Position numbers and translations under genes: made by a program
Notes under the pieces: generated by a model
What the model was told of the DNA's origin: nothing
The model's database searches: none
What the model saw: the letters and a program-made list of their open reading frames with translations, nothing else
In this document: positions 7,511 to 16,672 of the stretch, piece after piece
Layout: the number at the start of each line of letters is the position of its first letter
Position numbering within the stretch: position 1 is the stretch's first letter
Origin: Streptomyces lydicus
GTDB taxonomy: Bacteria; Actinomycetota; Actinomycetes; Streptomycetales; Streptomycetaceae
Assembly: GCF_001729485.1 (NCBI RefSeq)
Contig: NZ_CP017157.1
Span: 5,518,001-5,582,000 of the forward strand
DNA: 64,000 nucleotides
Reading direction: 5' to 3'

Positions 7511-9490
7511 ATGACGTCAGTTCTCCGCGTACACCCCAGCCCCCACGGAAGACCTCACGGGCCCCGGCGCCGCCGCGGGTCCGCGCTGCTCGCCGCGCTC
7601 ACCGCCGCCGTCCTCACCCTGGTGCCGACCGGCCCCGCACATGCCGTGCCTGACGGGCCGCCGGGCGATCCCGCCGCCACCGCCCCACCCCCCGCCGGCG
7701 GCTTCGAGCAGCAGGTCCTCTTCAAAGCCGCCCAGGAGAAGGGCTACTTCTGCTTCCGTATACCGGCCGTCGTCAAGTCCGCGCGCGGCACCCTGCTGGC
7801 CTTCGCCGAGGGCCGGCGGCACGACTGCGGCGACTCCGGCGACATCGACCTGGTGGTCAAGCGCTCCACCGACGGCGGCCGCACCTGGGGCCCGCTCCAG
7901 GTCGTCAACCACGGCGACGGCGACACCCACGGCAACCCCGCACCCGTCGTCGACCGCCGCACCGGCCGGATCCTCCTCGCCGAGACCTACAACAAGGGCC
8001 GCACCGACGGACTCAGCTGCGACGTCCCCTGCGACCGGACCCCGCACCTCCAGTACAGCGACGACGACGGCGCGACCTGGTCCCCGCCCCGGGACCTGAC
8101 CCCCACCATCCGTCCCCCGCAGTGGAATTCCTGGTACGCCACCGGCCCCGTGCACGGCATCCAGCTCACCCGGGGACGGCACGCCGGCCGGCTGGTCCTC
8201 GGCATCAACGCCGAGAGCTACGCGGACAACCGGGTCACCGCCAACCACGCCGCCCTGGTCCACAGCGACGACGGCGGCGCCACCTGGAAGGTCGGCGCGC
8301 TGGACACCTGGCCCATCGCCGCTGACGGGACCTTCCGCCAGAAGCCGTCGGAGATGACGCTCCTGGAGCGCTCCGACGGCTCGATCTACGTCAACGGCCG
8401 CGAACAGGACGGCACCGACCTGGGCCACCGCACGGTCGCGGTCAGCCGCGACGGCGGCAACTCCTTCGCCGCGCCGTTCCGCGCCGTCCCCGACCTCTAC
8501 GCACCGATGGTGCAGGGCTCGGCGCTGCGCCTGCCGCATACGTCCGCCGCCGGCGGGCACAGCCGCACCCTGTTCGCCGCGCCCGCCGACCCCGACCGGC
8601 GCCGCACCATGACCGTCCGCTCCTCCTGGGACGAGGGCCGCACCTGGGAGGGCGTCGACCGGGGCGCCCGGGTCACCACCGACTGGTCCGGTTACTCCGA
8701 CCTGGTCGCCGTCTCCCCCGAGGTCACCGGCCTGATGTACGAGGGCGGCGCGGTCGACGCCCGGGACGAGATCCGGTTCGTCCGCTTCACCGAGGAATGG
8801 CTCGGCCCGCGCCGCGCCCCGGACCCCACGACCCGTGACCTCGCGCCCGGCGCCCGGCCGGCCCTCGTCCTCGGCGGCGCGAGCCCCACCGACGGCCGGT
8901 TCGGCAAGGCGCTCTCCTTCGACGGCAAGGACGACGCGGTACGCCTGCCGTTCCGCGGCTCGCTCCCCCTGGGCAGCCACGACTTCACCTGCAGCCTGTG
9001 GTTCCGCTACACCGCCCGGAGCGGGGAGGCGCCGCTGCTGTGGATGGGCGGGGTGGGCACCCGCTCCCCGCAGGTCGCGTTGGAGGGCGACCCGAGGAAC
9101 AACCGGATCATCGCCCGCCTCACCGCGGTCGACGGCGCCCGGCCCGCCGCCACCGCCCAGGCGGGGACCAACGGCGCGTACAACGACGGGGCATGGCACC
9201 ACCTCGCGCTGCGACGTACCGGCGGGCGGCTGGAGCTGACCGTGGACGGCGCCGGGACCACCGTGGCCGACGTCCCGGGATCGGTCAGCCGCGGCTCGGT
9301 CTTCGGTGTGCACCTCGGCCAACGTCCGGACAGCCGCGCGCAGTTCACCGGGGCGCTCGACGACGTACGGGTCTACCGGCGCGCGCTGACCGACGCGGAG
9401 CTGTCCGCGGTACGGGCCGGGGACGCCTCGGTGCGGGCGCCGGTGGTGCTGGCGCTGCCGCTGGACCGGGTGAGCGGGCCGGCCCGGTAG
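7511..9490 (+). CDS. Secreted exo-sialidase with C-terminal laminin-G-like domain
   Basis: Hydrolyses terminal sialic acids from glycoconjugates outside the cell. Residues 1-45 form a signal peptide (RRRRG, hydrophobic core, GPAHA cleavage). The glycoside hydrolase family 33 propeller shows the FRIP motif (82-85, with the carboxylate-binding Arg83) and five Asp-boxes: STDGGRTW, SDDDGATW, SDDGGATW, SRDGGNSF and SWDEGRTW. Residues from about 480 to the end resemble a LamG/concanavalin-like binding module (LSFDGKDDAVRLPF, then the final DDVRVYRRALTDAEL). An alternative ATG at 7472 would add 13 residues; I prefer 7511 because the dyad at 7454-7470 abuts the earlier start. Its last 118 bp overlap the convergent transporter gene. 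Confidence 0.92.
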   Translation: MTSVLRVHPSPHGRPHGPRRRRGSALLAALTAAVLTLVPTGPAHAVPDGPPGDPAATAPPPAGGFEQQVLFKAAQEKGYFCFRIPAVVKSARGTLLAFAEGRRHDCGDSGDIDLVVKRSTDGGRTWGPLQVVNHGDGDTHGNPAPVVDRRTGRILLAETYNKGRTDGLSCDVPCDRTPHLQYSDDDGATWSPPRDLTPTIRPPQWNSWYATGPVHGIQLTRGRHAGRLVLGINAESYADNRVTANHAALVHSDDGGATWKVGALDTWPIAADGTFRQKPSEMTLLERSDGSIYVNGREQDGTDLGHRTVAVSRDGGNSFAAPFRAVPDLYAPMVQGSALRLPHTSAAGGHSRTLFAAPADPDRRRTMTVRSSWDEGRTWEGVDRGARVTTDWSGYSDLVAVSPEVTGLMYEGGAVDARDEIRFVRFTEEWLGPRRAPDPTTRDLAPGARPALVLGGASPTDGRFGKALSFDGKDDAVRLPFRGSLPLGSHDFTCSLWFRYTARSGEAPLLWMGGVGTRSPQVALEGDPRNNRIIARLTAVDGARPAATAQAGTNGAYNDGAWHHLALRRTGGRLELTVDGAGTTVADVPGSVSRGSVFGVHLGQRPDSRAQFTGALDDVRVYRRALTDAELSAVRAGDASVRAPVVLALPLDRVSGPAR

Positions 9491-10506
9491 GACGCATCGC
9501 CGGCCGCGGCGGGGGCGCCCTCCCGCCGCGGCTCGGCGCGGGCCGCGAACCGCTTCGCCAGGACCGCGCACACCATCAACTGCATCTGGTGGAACAGCAT
9601 CAGCGGCAGCACCATGAGCCCGGCCTGCGCGCCGAAGAGGACGCTGGCCATGGGGAGCCCGGCGGCCAGGCTCTTCTTGGAGCCGGCGAAGGTGATGGCG
9701 ATGCGGTCCCCGCGGCGGAACCCGAGCTTCCGCGCCCCGTAGGAGGTGGTCGTCAGCATCACCGCGAGCAGGACCGCCTCCACCCCCAGCAGGCACAGCA
9801 GCCGCAGCAGCGACACCTGGTGCCAGATGCCCTGGACCATGCCGGCGCTGAAGGCGGTGTGGACGACGAGCAGGATCGACCCGCGGTCGACGTACCCCAG
9901 CACCTTCTTGTTCCGGGTGAGGAAGGGGCCGATCCAGCGCCGCAGCACCTGCCCGGCCAGGAACGGCAGCAGCAGCTGGCAGACGATCGGGACCAGCGAG
10001 CCGGCCGAGAAGCCGCTGCCGTCCCCGTGCAGCACGAGCCCGGCCAGCAGCGGGGTGACCACGATGCCGACGATGCTGGAGAACGAGCCGGCGCAGATGG
10101 CCGCCGCGACATTGCCGCGGGCGATCGAGGTGAAGGCGATCGAGGACTGGACCGTGGACGGCACCAGGCACAGGAACAGCAGCCCGGTGTAGAGGGTCGG
10201 CGGCAGGACGTACGGGACCAGCGCGCGGGCGGCCAGCCCGAGCACCGGGAAGACGGCGAAGGTGCAGGCCAGCACGGTGAGGTGCAGCCTCCAGTGGCGC
10301 AGGCCGTCGAGCGCCTCGCGGGTGGAGAGCCGCGCGCCGTAGAGGAAGAAGAGCAGCGCCACGGCGCCGGTGGAGGCGCCGCCGGCGACCGCGGCGGCCG
10401 GTCCGCGGACGGGCAGCAGGGCGGCCAGCGCGACGGTCCCCGCGAGCGCGAGGAGGTAACCGTCCACGGGAAGCCAGGAGGGCAGCTTGAACGACGGGCG
10501 GTGCAT
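9373..10506 (-). CDS. Bile acid:sodium symporter-like (SBF-like) membrane transporter
   Basis: Polytopic inner-membrane protein of the SBF-like group (377 aa, roughly ten hydrophobic segments). Diagnostic stretches are LSTREALDGLRHWRLHL, the helix-breaking VPSTVQSSIAFTSIARGNVAAA and AGSKKSLAAGLPMA. These match putative Na+-dependent transporters with unknown substrates. The start at 10506 begins MHRPSFKLPSWLPVDGYLLALAG. It is divergent from the LysR gene (135 bp apart), which probably regulates it. The 3' end runs 118 bp into the sialidase gene on the other strand; the extra C-terminal tail after AVLAKRFAARAEP is Arg/Ser/Ala-rich and probably not conserved. Confidence 0.88.
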   Translation of the reverse strand: MHRPSFKLPSWLPVDGYLLALAGTVALAALLPVRGPAAAVAGGASTGAVALLFFLYGARLSTREALDGLRHWRLHLTVLACTFAVFPVLGLAARALVPYVLPPTLYTGLLFLCLVPSTVQSSIAFTSIARGNVAAAICAGSFSSIVGIVVTPLLAGLVLHGDGSGFSAGSLVPIVCQLLLPFLAGQVLRRWIGPFLTRNKKVLGYVDRGSILLVVHTAFSAGMVQGIWHQVSLLRLLCLLGVEAVLLAVMLTTTSYGARKLGFRRGDRIAITFAGSKKSLAAGLPMASVLFGAQAGLMVLPLMLFHQMQLMVCAVLAKRFAARAEPRREGAPAAAGDASYRAGPLTRSSGSASTTGARTEASPARTADSSASVSARR

Positions 10507-10641
10507 GGTCTCTCTTCGGTCGGCGGGCTCTCGGGCAGTGGCCTGGACGGCGCCCACTCCAGGGTGCCGGGCCCGACGGCGATCGGGAACCCCGCTTACC
10601 GTGGTCACTGTCATCATGAATCGCGATGAGCCGGAGGGGTC

Positions 10642-11505
10642 ATGTTCGAGCCCGCGCAGCTGCGCACCTTTCTCGCGGTGGCCCAGACACTGAGCTTCAC
10701 GCAGGCCGCGCACCGGCTCGGGCTGCGTCAGTCGACGGTCAGCCAGCACGTACGGAAGCTGGAGGAGGCCGCCGGGCGGCGGCTGTTCGCCCGGGACACC
10801 CACGGTGTGCAGCTGACCGAGGACGGCGAGGCCATGCTCGGCTTCGCCCGGACGATCCTGGAGGCGAACGAGCGGGCCGCGAGCTTCTTCACGGGCACCC
10901 GGCTGCGCGGCCGGCTCCGCTTCGGCGCCTCGGAGGACTTCGTGCTGACCCGGATGCCGGAGGTGCTGGAGGAGTTCCGCCGGGAGCACCCCGAGGTCGA
11001 TCTGGAGCTGACCGTCGAGCTGTCCGGAACCCTGCACGAACTGCTGGCGGCCGGACGGCTCGATCTCGTCCTTGCCAAACGGCGTCCGGAGGACCCGCGC
11101 GGCCGGCTGGTGTGGCGGGACCGGCTGGTGTGGGTGGGCACCGGGCGGCTCCGGCTGGACCCCGAGCGGCCGGTCCCGCTGGTGGTGTACCCGCCGCCGG
11201 CGGTGACCCGGGCCCGCGCGCTGGAGGCGCTGGAGAGCCAGGGCCGGCAGTGGCGCATCGCATGCACCAGCGGCAGCCTGAACGGACTGATCGCCGCAAC
11301 TCGGGCAGGTCTGGGCGTCATGGCACATGCGAAGGGCATGATCCCGCCAGGTCTGGTCCAAGTTCCGGCGCGGGCCGGACTGCCGGAACTGGGCGGGGTG
11401 GATTTCGCTCTTCTGCAAGGGGACCGGGACCGCGTGGCGCGGGGCGCGGCGGAGGCGCTGGCCGACGCGATCCTCGCGGGCGGCGACAGACTGCAGCTCC
11501 CGTAG
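10642..11505 (+). CDS. LysR-family transcriptional regulator
   Basis: 287 aa. N-terminal winged HTH: LRTFLAVAQTLSFTQAAHRLGLRQSTVSQHVRKLEEAAGR is textbook LysR. The C-terminal periplasmic-binding-like effector domain begins at LRFGASEDFVLTRMPEVLEEF. A GGAGGGG Shine-Dalgarno precedes the ATG. Upstream, TCATGAATCGCGATGA (10614-10629) is a weak dyad that could be part of its binding site. It is divergent from the SBF-like transporter gene, the usual target arrangement. Effector unknown. Confidence 0.92.
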   Translation: MFEPAQLRTFLAVAQTLSFTQAAHRLGLRQSTVSQHVRKLEEAAGRRLFARDTHGVQLTEDGEAMLGFARTILEANERAASFFTGTRLRGRLRFGASEDFVLTRMPEVLEEFRREHPEVDLELTVELSGTLHELLAAGRLDLVLAKRRPEDPRGRLVWRDRLVWVGTGRLRLDPERPVPLVVYPPPAVTRARALEALESQGRQWRIACTSGSLNGLIAATRAGLGVMAHAKGMIPPGLVQVPARAGLPELGGVDFALLQGDRDRVARGAAEALADAILAGGDRLQLP

Positions 11506-11771
11506 CCGCGGGGGGCTTTTCCGGGCGGACCGGCCGGTCGGCACGAGAACCGGTGTCATGTGCAGAGATTTGGTGCAGATATGGTCCCGGCGTCGTGATC
11601 GTACGGCGTCGAAGCGGCTGGATCATGTCCGCGCTTCTCCGGAGTAGCCCGTTTTCTCCGGTTGGCCAGTTCACGTGGGGGCGGCTTCGCGCCGTGGTAG
11701 CGCCCTGCCGGATGTCGTCCCTGTGGGGTACGGTCGCGGCCTTGTGAGCAACACCACGAGGAGCTGGGTCA

Positions 11772-13598
11772 TTGCGCGAGTTCACCGTCCCGCCTTTGGC
11801 GACCGCGCCCCGGGTCGGCGGGCTGGCGGATGCCATCTACGACCACGCCGAAGCCGATCCCGATCGCGTCGCCCTCGCCCGTAAGGACGACGCGGGCAAC
11901 TGGGAGGACGTCACCGCCGGACAGTTCCGGGACGAGGTCATCGCGCTGGCGAAGGGACTGCTCGCCCAGGGCGTCCGGTTCGGCGACCGGGTCGGCATCA
12001 TGTCCCGTACCCGCTACGAGTGGACCCTGTTCGACTTCGCGCTCTGGTCGATCGGCGTCCAGTCCGTACCGCTCTATCCGACCTCCTCGGCCGAGCAGGT
12101 CTTCTGGATGCTGCACAACGCCGGCGTCTCGGCGTGCCTGGTCGAGCACGAGGACCACGCGATGACCGTCGGCTCGGTCATCGACCGGCTTCCGCAACTG
12201 CGCAAGCTGTGGCAGCTGGACGCCGACCCGGTGGCCGAACTGACCGCGGCCGGTGCGCACATCGAGGACGACGTGGTGCACCGGCACCGCATGGCCGTCA
12301 CCCCGGACGCCACCGCGACGATCATCTACACCTCCGGCACCACCGGCCGCCCCAAGGGCTGTGTGATCACCCACGCCAACTTCATGGCCGAGGCCGACAA
12401 CATCGTCATGCGCTACGAGACGGTGTTCACCTCCAAGCACAACGACGAGGCGGCGACGCTGCTGTTCCTGCCGCTGGCGCACGTCTTCGGGCGGATGGTG
12501 CAGGTCGCCGCGATCCGCGGCCAGGTCAAGCTCGGGCACCAGCCGGAACTCGCCGCCCGGGCGCTGCTGCCCGATCTGCAGACCTTCCGGCCCACCTTCA
12601 TCCTCGCGGTGCCGTACATCTTCGAGAAGGTCTTCGCCGCGGCACGGCGGAAGGCGGAGGCCGAGGGCAAGCTCGCGGCGTTCGACAAGGCGGTCGACAT
12701 CGCCGGCCGCTACGCCGAGGCACAGGAGAACAAGGCGTTCGGCCTCGGCTCCGGCCCCGGCGCCTCACTGCGGATGCAGCACCAGCTCTTCGACAAGCTG
12801 GTCTACAGCAAGGTCCGTACCGCGATGGGCGGCCGGATGCGGTACGCGATGTCCGGCGGCTCGGCCATGGAGCGCCGGCTCGGGCTGTTCTTCGCCGGCG
12901 CCGGCGTGCGGATCTTCGAGGGCTACGGCCTGACGGAGAGCACCGCGGCCGCCACCGCCAACCCGCCCGAGCGGACCCGCTTCGGCACCGTCGGCACCCC
13001 CATCCCCGGCACCACGGTGCACATCGCGGAGGACGGCGAGATCTGGCTCTACGGAGGCCAGGTCTTCCAGGGCTACCACAACGACCGCAAGGCGACCGAC
13101 GCCGTGCTGCACGACGGCTGGTTCTCCACCGGTGACCTGGGGGCCCTGGACGAGGACGGCTATCTGACGATCACCGGCCGCAAGAAGGAAATCCTGGTCA
13201 CCTCCGGCGGCAAGACGGTCTCGCCGGTGGGCCTGGAGGAGCGGGTGCGGGCGCATCCGCTGGTCGCCCAGTGCATCGTCGTCGGCAACGACCGGCCGTT
13301 CATCGCCGCCCTGGTGACGCTGGACCCCGAGGCGGTCGCCCACTGGCTGGCCATGCGCGGCAAGCCGGAGATGCCACCGACGGACCTGGTCCGCGACCCG
13401 GATCTGGAGACCGAGATCCGGCGGGCCGTCGTCGCCGCCAACACCCTGGTCTCCCAGGCCGAGTCGATCCGTACGTTCCGGATACTGGCCAACCAGTTCA
13501 GCGAGGAGCACGGGCTGCTGACCCCGTCGCTGAAGCTGAAGCGCAAGGCGATCGAGACGGCGTACTCGGTGGAGGTGGACGCGCTGTACCAGGGGTGA
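11772..13598 (+). CDS. Long-chain fatty acid--CoA ligase (AMP-dependent synthetase)
   Basis: Activates a fatty acid to an acyl-AMP and then acyl-CoA. The 608-residue protein carries the P-loop-like A3 motif YTSGTTGRPKGC (186-197), the adenylation motif EGYGLTESTAAATANPP, the hinge GWFSTGDLGALDEDGYLTITG, and then the catalytic-lysine region KKEILVTSGGKTVSPVGLEE. It resembles the FadD15-like long-chain group. The start is TTG at 11772 with GAGGAG about nine bases before it; no better ATG/GTG lies nearby. The 266-bp region upstream holds no gene. Two tandem hairpins follow the stop. Confidence 0.92.
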   Translation: MREFTVPPLATAPRVGGLADAIYDHAEADPDRVALARKDDAGNWEDVTAGQFRDEVIALAKGLLAQGVRFGDRVGIMSRTRYEWTLFDFALWSIGVQSVPLYPTSSAEQVFWMLHNAGVSACLVEHEDHAMTVGSVIDRLPQLRKLWQLDADPVAELTAAGAHIEDDVVHRHRMAVTPDATATIIYTSGTTGRPKGCVITHANFMAEADNIVMRYETVFTSKHNDEAATLLFLPLAHVFGRMVQVAAIRGQVKLGHQPELAARALLPDLQTFRPTFILAVPYIFEKVFAAARRKAEAEGKLAAFDKAVDIAGRYAEAQENKAFGLGSGPGASLRMQHQLFDKLVYSKVRTAMGGRMRYAMSGGSAMERRLGLFFAGAGVRIFEGYGLTESTAAATANPPERTRFGTVGTPIPGTTVHIAEDGEIWLYGGQVFQGYHNDRKATDAVLHDGWFSTGDLGALDEDGYLTITGRKKEILVTSGGKTVSPVGLEERVRAHPLVAQCIVVGNDRPFIAALVTLDPEAVAHWLAMRGKPEMPPTDLVRDPDLETEIRRAVVAANTLVSQAESIRTFRILANQFSEEHGLLTPSLKLKRKAIETAYSVEVDALYQG

Positions 13599-13632
13599 GG
13601 CGGGGCGGCACCGGCGCGCGCCGCCCGCACGG

Positions 13633-13685
13633 CCGCCTCCCCCGTACGGCGGAGGCGGATCGCCCCTGGGCCGGACGTCCGGCCC
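13633..13685 (+). terminator. Two adjacent hairpins downstream of the acyl-CoA ligase
   Basis: CCGCCTCC (13633-13640) pairs with GGAGGCGG (13651-13658) around a 10-nt loop. Ten bases later GGGCCGGACGTCCGGCCC (13668-13685) is a perfect 18-bp palindrome. Together they probably terminate the ligase transcript. The second, 25 bp before the next ATG, could instead be an operator. Confidence 0.5.
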
Positions 13686-13710
13686 GCCGGCGCCCGCGAG
13701 GCTGCGGGAC

Positions 13711-14718
13711 ATGGAATCCCGCCGCCGCACGCTGCTCGGCCGCACCGCCGTGCTCGCCTGCGTCCCGTACCTCGCGCTCAAACTCCTCTGGACGCTGGGC
13801 TTCGACCTCGGAGTGGTCGACACCCACCGCGTCAGCCGCCCCGTATGGGTGGCGGCCAACGCCTTCACCTTCCTCCTCGACGCCGTCGCCGCGGCGGTGG
13901 CCCACACCCTCACCCGGCCGGCCGGTCTGCGCACCCCCGCCTGGCTGCTGGCGTTTCCGCTGTGGATGGCGTCCGGACTGCTGATCCCGCTGCTGACGGG
14001 CCTCGTGGGCGGCACCGCCGCCGGGCTGCTCACCGGCGCCGCCAACCCGCTGGCTGCCGGGGACTTCCTCGCGCCCTGGGTGTTCGGCGTCGTCTACGGC
14101 GGTTTCCTCGTCGAGGGCGTCACCCTGCTCGGCGCGTTCGTCCTCTATGCGCACCGGCGCTGGGGCGGGCTGCTGCGCGCCCCGCTGGGCGCCCTTCCGG
14201 ACACCGGGACCCGGGCCCTGCAGCGGATCTTCCTGGTCCCCGCCGCGCTGGTGCTGGCGGCGGCGGGCACGGTGCAGGTCCTGTGGGGCGCGGGCGCGAA
14301 AACGGGCAGGGCCGCGGCGGGGACGGCCGCCGGCACCTTCTTCAGCGCCGCGTCGGACTGGTCCCAGGGCCTGCTCTCGCTCGTCGGCGCCGGCGGACTG
14401 CTCCTGCTGGTGCTCCCCCGGCTGCGGCCCCGGCTGCGGGTGCGGGTGCCGCTCGCCGCGGCGTGGGTTGGCAGCGCCTCCGCCTTCGCCTGCGGTGGCT
14501 GCCTGTGGCTGGGCAACGCGGTGGCCGACGGTCTCTCCCCCGGTGGCGCCGCGCTGTCCGGCGGGCTGCCGGGGCTGGTCGGCGCGCTGGATCTGTGCGC
14601 CGGGCTCGTCGTCCTCACGGCCGGGGCGTTCACTCTGTGCGAACTGGCTTCCGGCGGACGCGGGAATGCGGGGCAGCAGATGATCGTTGAACGAGTCGGA
14701 ACACGAACGTCGACGTAA
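13711..14718 (+). CDS. Polytopic membrane protein of unknown function
   Basis: 335 aa with about eight hydrophobic segments (for example TAVLACVPYLALKLLWTLGF at the N-terminus, LAFPLWMASGLLIPLLTGLV, IFLVPAALVLAAAGTVQVLW and AAWVGSASAFACGGCLWLG). I recognise no domain or catalytic motif; the protein looks like a streptomycete-specific integral membrane family. The gene is followed after 14 bp by the aldo/keto reductase and probably forms a two-gene unit with it. A perfect palindrome sits just upstream of the start. Confidence 0.75.
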   Translation: MESRRRTLLGRTAVLACVPYLALKLLWTLGFDLGVVDTHRVSRPVWVAANAFTFLLDAVAAAVAHTLTRPAGLRTPAWLLAFPLWMASGLLIPLLTGLVGGTAAGLLTGAANPLAAGDFLAPWVFGVVYGGFLVEGVTLLGAFVLYAHRRWGGLLRAPLGALPDTGTRALQRIFLVPAALVLAAAGTVQVLWGAGAKTGRAAAGTAAGTFFSAASDWSQGLLSLVGAGGLLLLVLPRLRPRLRVRVPLAAAWVGSASAFACGGCLWLGNAVADGLSPGGAALSGGLPGLVGALDLCAGLVVLTAGAFTLCELASGGRGNAGQQMIVERVGTRTST

Positions 14719-14732
14719 GGACCGATTCCCCC

Positions 14733-15566
14733 GTGAGCAAGGTTCCCGCCATCACGCTCAACAACGGCACCGTCATGCCGCAGCTCGGCTTCGGCGTCTG
14801 GCAGATCCCCGACGACGAGGCGTTCACCTCCGTCGGACAGGCGCTGGAAACCGGCTACCGCAGCATCGACACCGCGGCGATCTACGGCAACGAAGAGGGC
14901 ACCGGCAAGGCGCTCGCCGCTTCCGGCATCCCCCGCGAAGAGCTGTTCGTCACGACCAAGCTGTGGAACTCCGAGCAGGGCTACGACGCCACGCTGCGCG
15001 CCTTCGACACCTCGCTCGGCAAGCTCGGCCTGGAGTACGTGGACCTCTACCTGATCCACTGGCCGCTGCCGTCGCGGGACAACTACGTCGCGACGTACAA
15101 GGCGTTCGAAAAGATCCAGGCCGAGGGTCGCGCCAAGGCGATCGGCGTGTCGAACTTCCAGCCCGCCCACCTGGAGCGGCTGCTGGCCGAGACGTCCGTG
15201 GTGCCGGCCGTCAACCAGATCGAGCTGCACCCGCAGTTCCAGCAGGCCGAGTCCCGGGACTTCCACGCCCGGCACGGCATCGCCACCGAAGCCTGGTCGC
15301 CGCTGGGCCAGGGCAAGGGCCTCCTGGAGGACCCGACGATCGGCCGGCTCGCCGCCAAGCACGGCAGGACCGCGGCCCAGGTGGTGCTGCGCTGGCACCT
15401 CCAGATCGGCAACGTCGTCATCCCGAAGTCCGTCACCCCCTCGCGGATCGCCGAGAACATCGACGTCTTCGGCTTCGAGCTGGACGCCGACGACCTCGCC
15501 GCGCTCGCCGGCCTGGACGCCGGCAAGCGCCTCGGCCCGGACCCGGCCACGTTCGACGTGGTCTGA
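14733..15566 (+). CDS. Aldo/keto reductase (2,5-diketo-D-gluconate reductase-like)
   Basis: NADPH-dependent carbonyl reductase, 277 aa TIM barrel. The catalytic tetrad is visible: Asp in GYRSIDTAAIYGNE with the general-acid Tyr, Lys in FVTTKLWNSEQGYD, His in LYLIHWPLP. The C-terminal NADPH-binding segment is VVIPKSVTPSRIAENIDVF. GTG start at 14733 with AAGGA about 10 bases upstream. It sits 14 bp behind the membrane protein gene and is followed by a strong terminator. The natural substrate is not evident; this subfamily is broad. Confidence 0.92.
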   Translation: MSKVPAITLNNGTVMPQLGFGVWQIPDDEAFTSVGQALETGYRSIDTAAIYGNEEGTGKALAASGIPREELFVTTKLWNSEQGYDATLRAFDTSLGKLGLEYVDLYLIHWPLPSRDNYVATYKAFEKIQAEGRAKAIGVSNFQPAHLERLLAETSVVPAVNQIELHPQFQQAESRDFHARHGIATEAWSPLGQGKGLLEDPTIGRLAAKHGRTAAQVVLRWHLQIGNVVIPKSVTPSRIAENIDVFGFELDADDLAALAGLDAGKRLGPDPATFDVV

Positions 15567-15579
15567 CCGGCTGCACGGG

Positions 15580-15613
15580 CACGGCGCCGTCCGGCGGTAC
15601 GGACGGCGCCGTG
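15580..15613 (+). terminator. Perfect 14-bp stem terminator after the aldo/keto reductase
   Basis: CACGGCGCCGTCCG (15580-15593) and CGGACGGCGCCGTG (15600-15613) pair perfectly around GCGGTA, 13 nt after the stop. A second GC-only hairpin follows directly. Confidence 0.75.
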
Positions 15614-15779
15614 GCGCGGGGCCGGGGCCCGGCCCGAGTGGCGGGCCGGGCCGAGCGCGGCAAATGTGGAGGGTGAGCGCGGTGCGGTCCCCGGGTGCGC
15701 CCCGGGGACCGGCGCCTCGCTCTGCCCTGTCCCTCCGTGCCGCCACGGCGCGGGAGGCGCCCCCGTCGAGGAGGCCACG

Positions 15780-16568
15780 ATGCCTGAAGTCACCGCCGCC
15801 TATCAGCCCGGGACCCCCTGCTGGGTCGATCTCGCGGCCCCCGACCAGCAAGCCGCCATCGACTTCTACTCCCAGGTCTTCGGATGGACCGGAGAGATCG
15901 GGCCGCCCGAGACCGGCGGCTACGCCGTGTGCCTGCTGAACGGCAAGCCGGTGGCCGGCATCATGGCCGCGATGGCGATGGGCGGCCAGCCCCCGCCGCC
16001 GACCGTCTGGACCACCTATCTGGCCGCGCACGACGCGGACGCCGCCGCCCAGGCGGTGAGCAGCGCCGGCGGCACGATCCTGATGCCCGTCATGGACGTG
16101 ATGACGCTCGGCCGGATGTGCATCGCCGGCGACCCCACCGGAGCGGTCTTCGGGATCTGGCAGGCCGTGGACTTCCCCGGCGCCGGCATCGTCAACGAGC
16201 CCGGCGCGCTGATCTGGAACGAGCTCAACACCACCGAACCCTCCGCCGGCGCCGCCTTCTACAAAGCCGCCCTCGGTATCGAGAGCGCCCCGATCGAAGG
16301 CGCCGACAACTACTACGCGCTCAAGGTGAACGACCGCCCGGTGGGCGGCATGCAGCCGATGTCCGAGCAGATGCCGCCGGACACGCCGTCGCACTGGCTC
16401 GCGTACTTCGCCGTGGCGGACACCGACGAGACCGTCGCGAAGGTGACCGCGGCCGGCGGGGCGGCGCTCCAGCAGCCGTTCGACATGATGGCCGGCCGGA
16501 TGGCCGTGGTGACCGACCCGCAGGGCGCCACCTTCGCCGTCATCAACCCCAAGCCGCTGCAGGGCTGA
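15780..16568 (+). CDS. VOC-family protein with two glyoxalase-like domains
   Basis: Vicinal-oxygen-chelate fold duplicated within 262 aa. The first half begins GTPCWVDLAAPDQQAAIDFYSQVFGW and ends IAGDPTGAVFGIWQ; the second begins LIWNELNTTEPSAGAAFYKAALG and ends TDPQGATFAVINP. This is the common actinobacterial CFP32/hydroxylase-like arrangement. Metal ligands are only partly kept, so it may be a binding or resistance protein rather than an enzyme. The ATG at 15780 has GAGGAGG about eight bases upstream. Bounded by terminators on both sides, so monocistronic. Confidence 0.88.
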   Translation: MPEVTAAYQPGTPCWVDLAAPDQQAAIDFYSQVFGWTGEIGPPETGGYAVCLLNGKPVAGIMAAMAMGGQPPPPTVWTTYLAAHDADAAAQAVSSAGGTILMPVMDVMTLGRMCIAGDPTGAVFGIWQAVDFPGAGIVNEPGALIWNELNTTEPSAGAAFYKAALGIESAPIEGADNYYALKVNDRPVGGMQPMSEQMPPDTPSHWLAYFAVADTDETVAKVTAAGGAALQQPFDMMAGRMAVVTDPQGATFAVINPKPLQG

Positions 16569-16577
16569 GTTTCCCGC

Positions 16578-16609
16578 ACGCCCCGTCGCGCCACGGCGCG
16601 GCGGGGCGT
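16578..16609 (+). terminator. 15-bp stem terminator after the VOC gene
   Basis: ACGCCCCGTCGCGCC (16578-16592) pairs with GGCGCGGCGGGGCGT (16595-16609); the single mismatch is a G-U wobble in RNA and the loop is AC. Confidence 0.7.
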
Positions 16610-16672
16610 CCGTCGCGGGCCGGCGCCCCCCACCCGAATGCTGCCGCCGCGGTGGCCATAGGGTCTTGACCT

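Noticed and set aside
11560..11579. Direct repeat GTGCAGA (11560 and 11573) upstream of the acyl-CoA ligase
   Set aside because: Only seven bases, no symmetry, no supporting promoter boxes.
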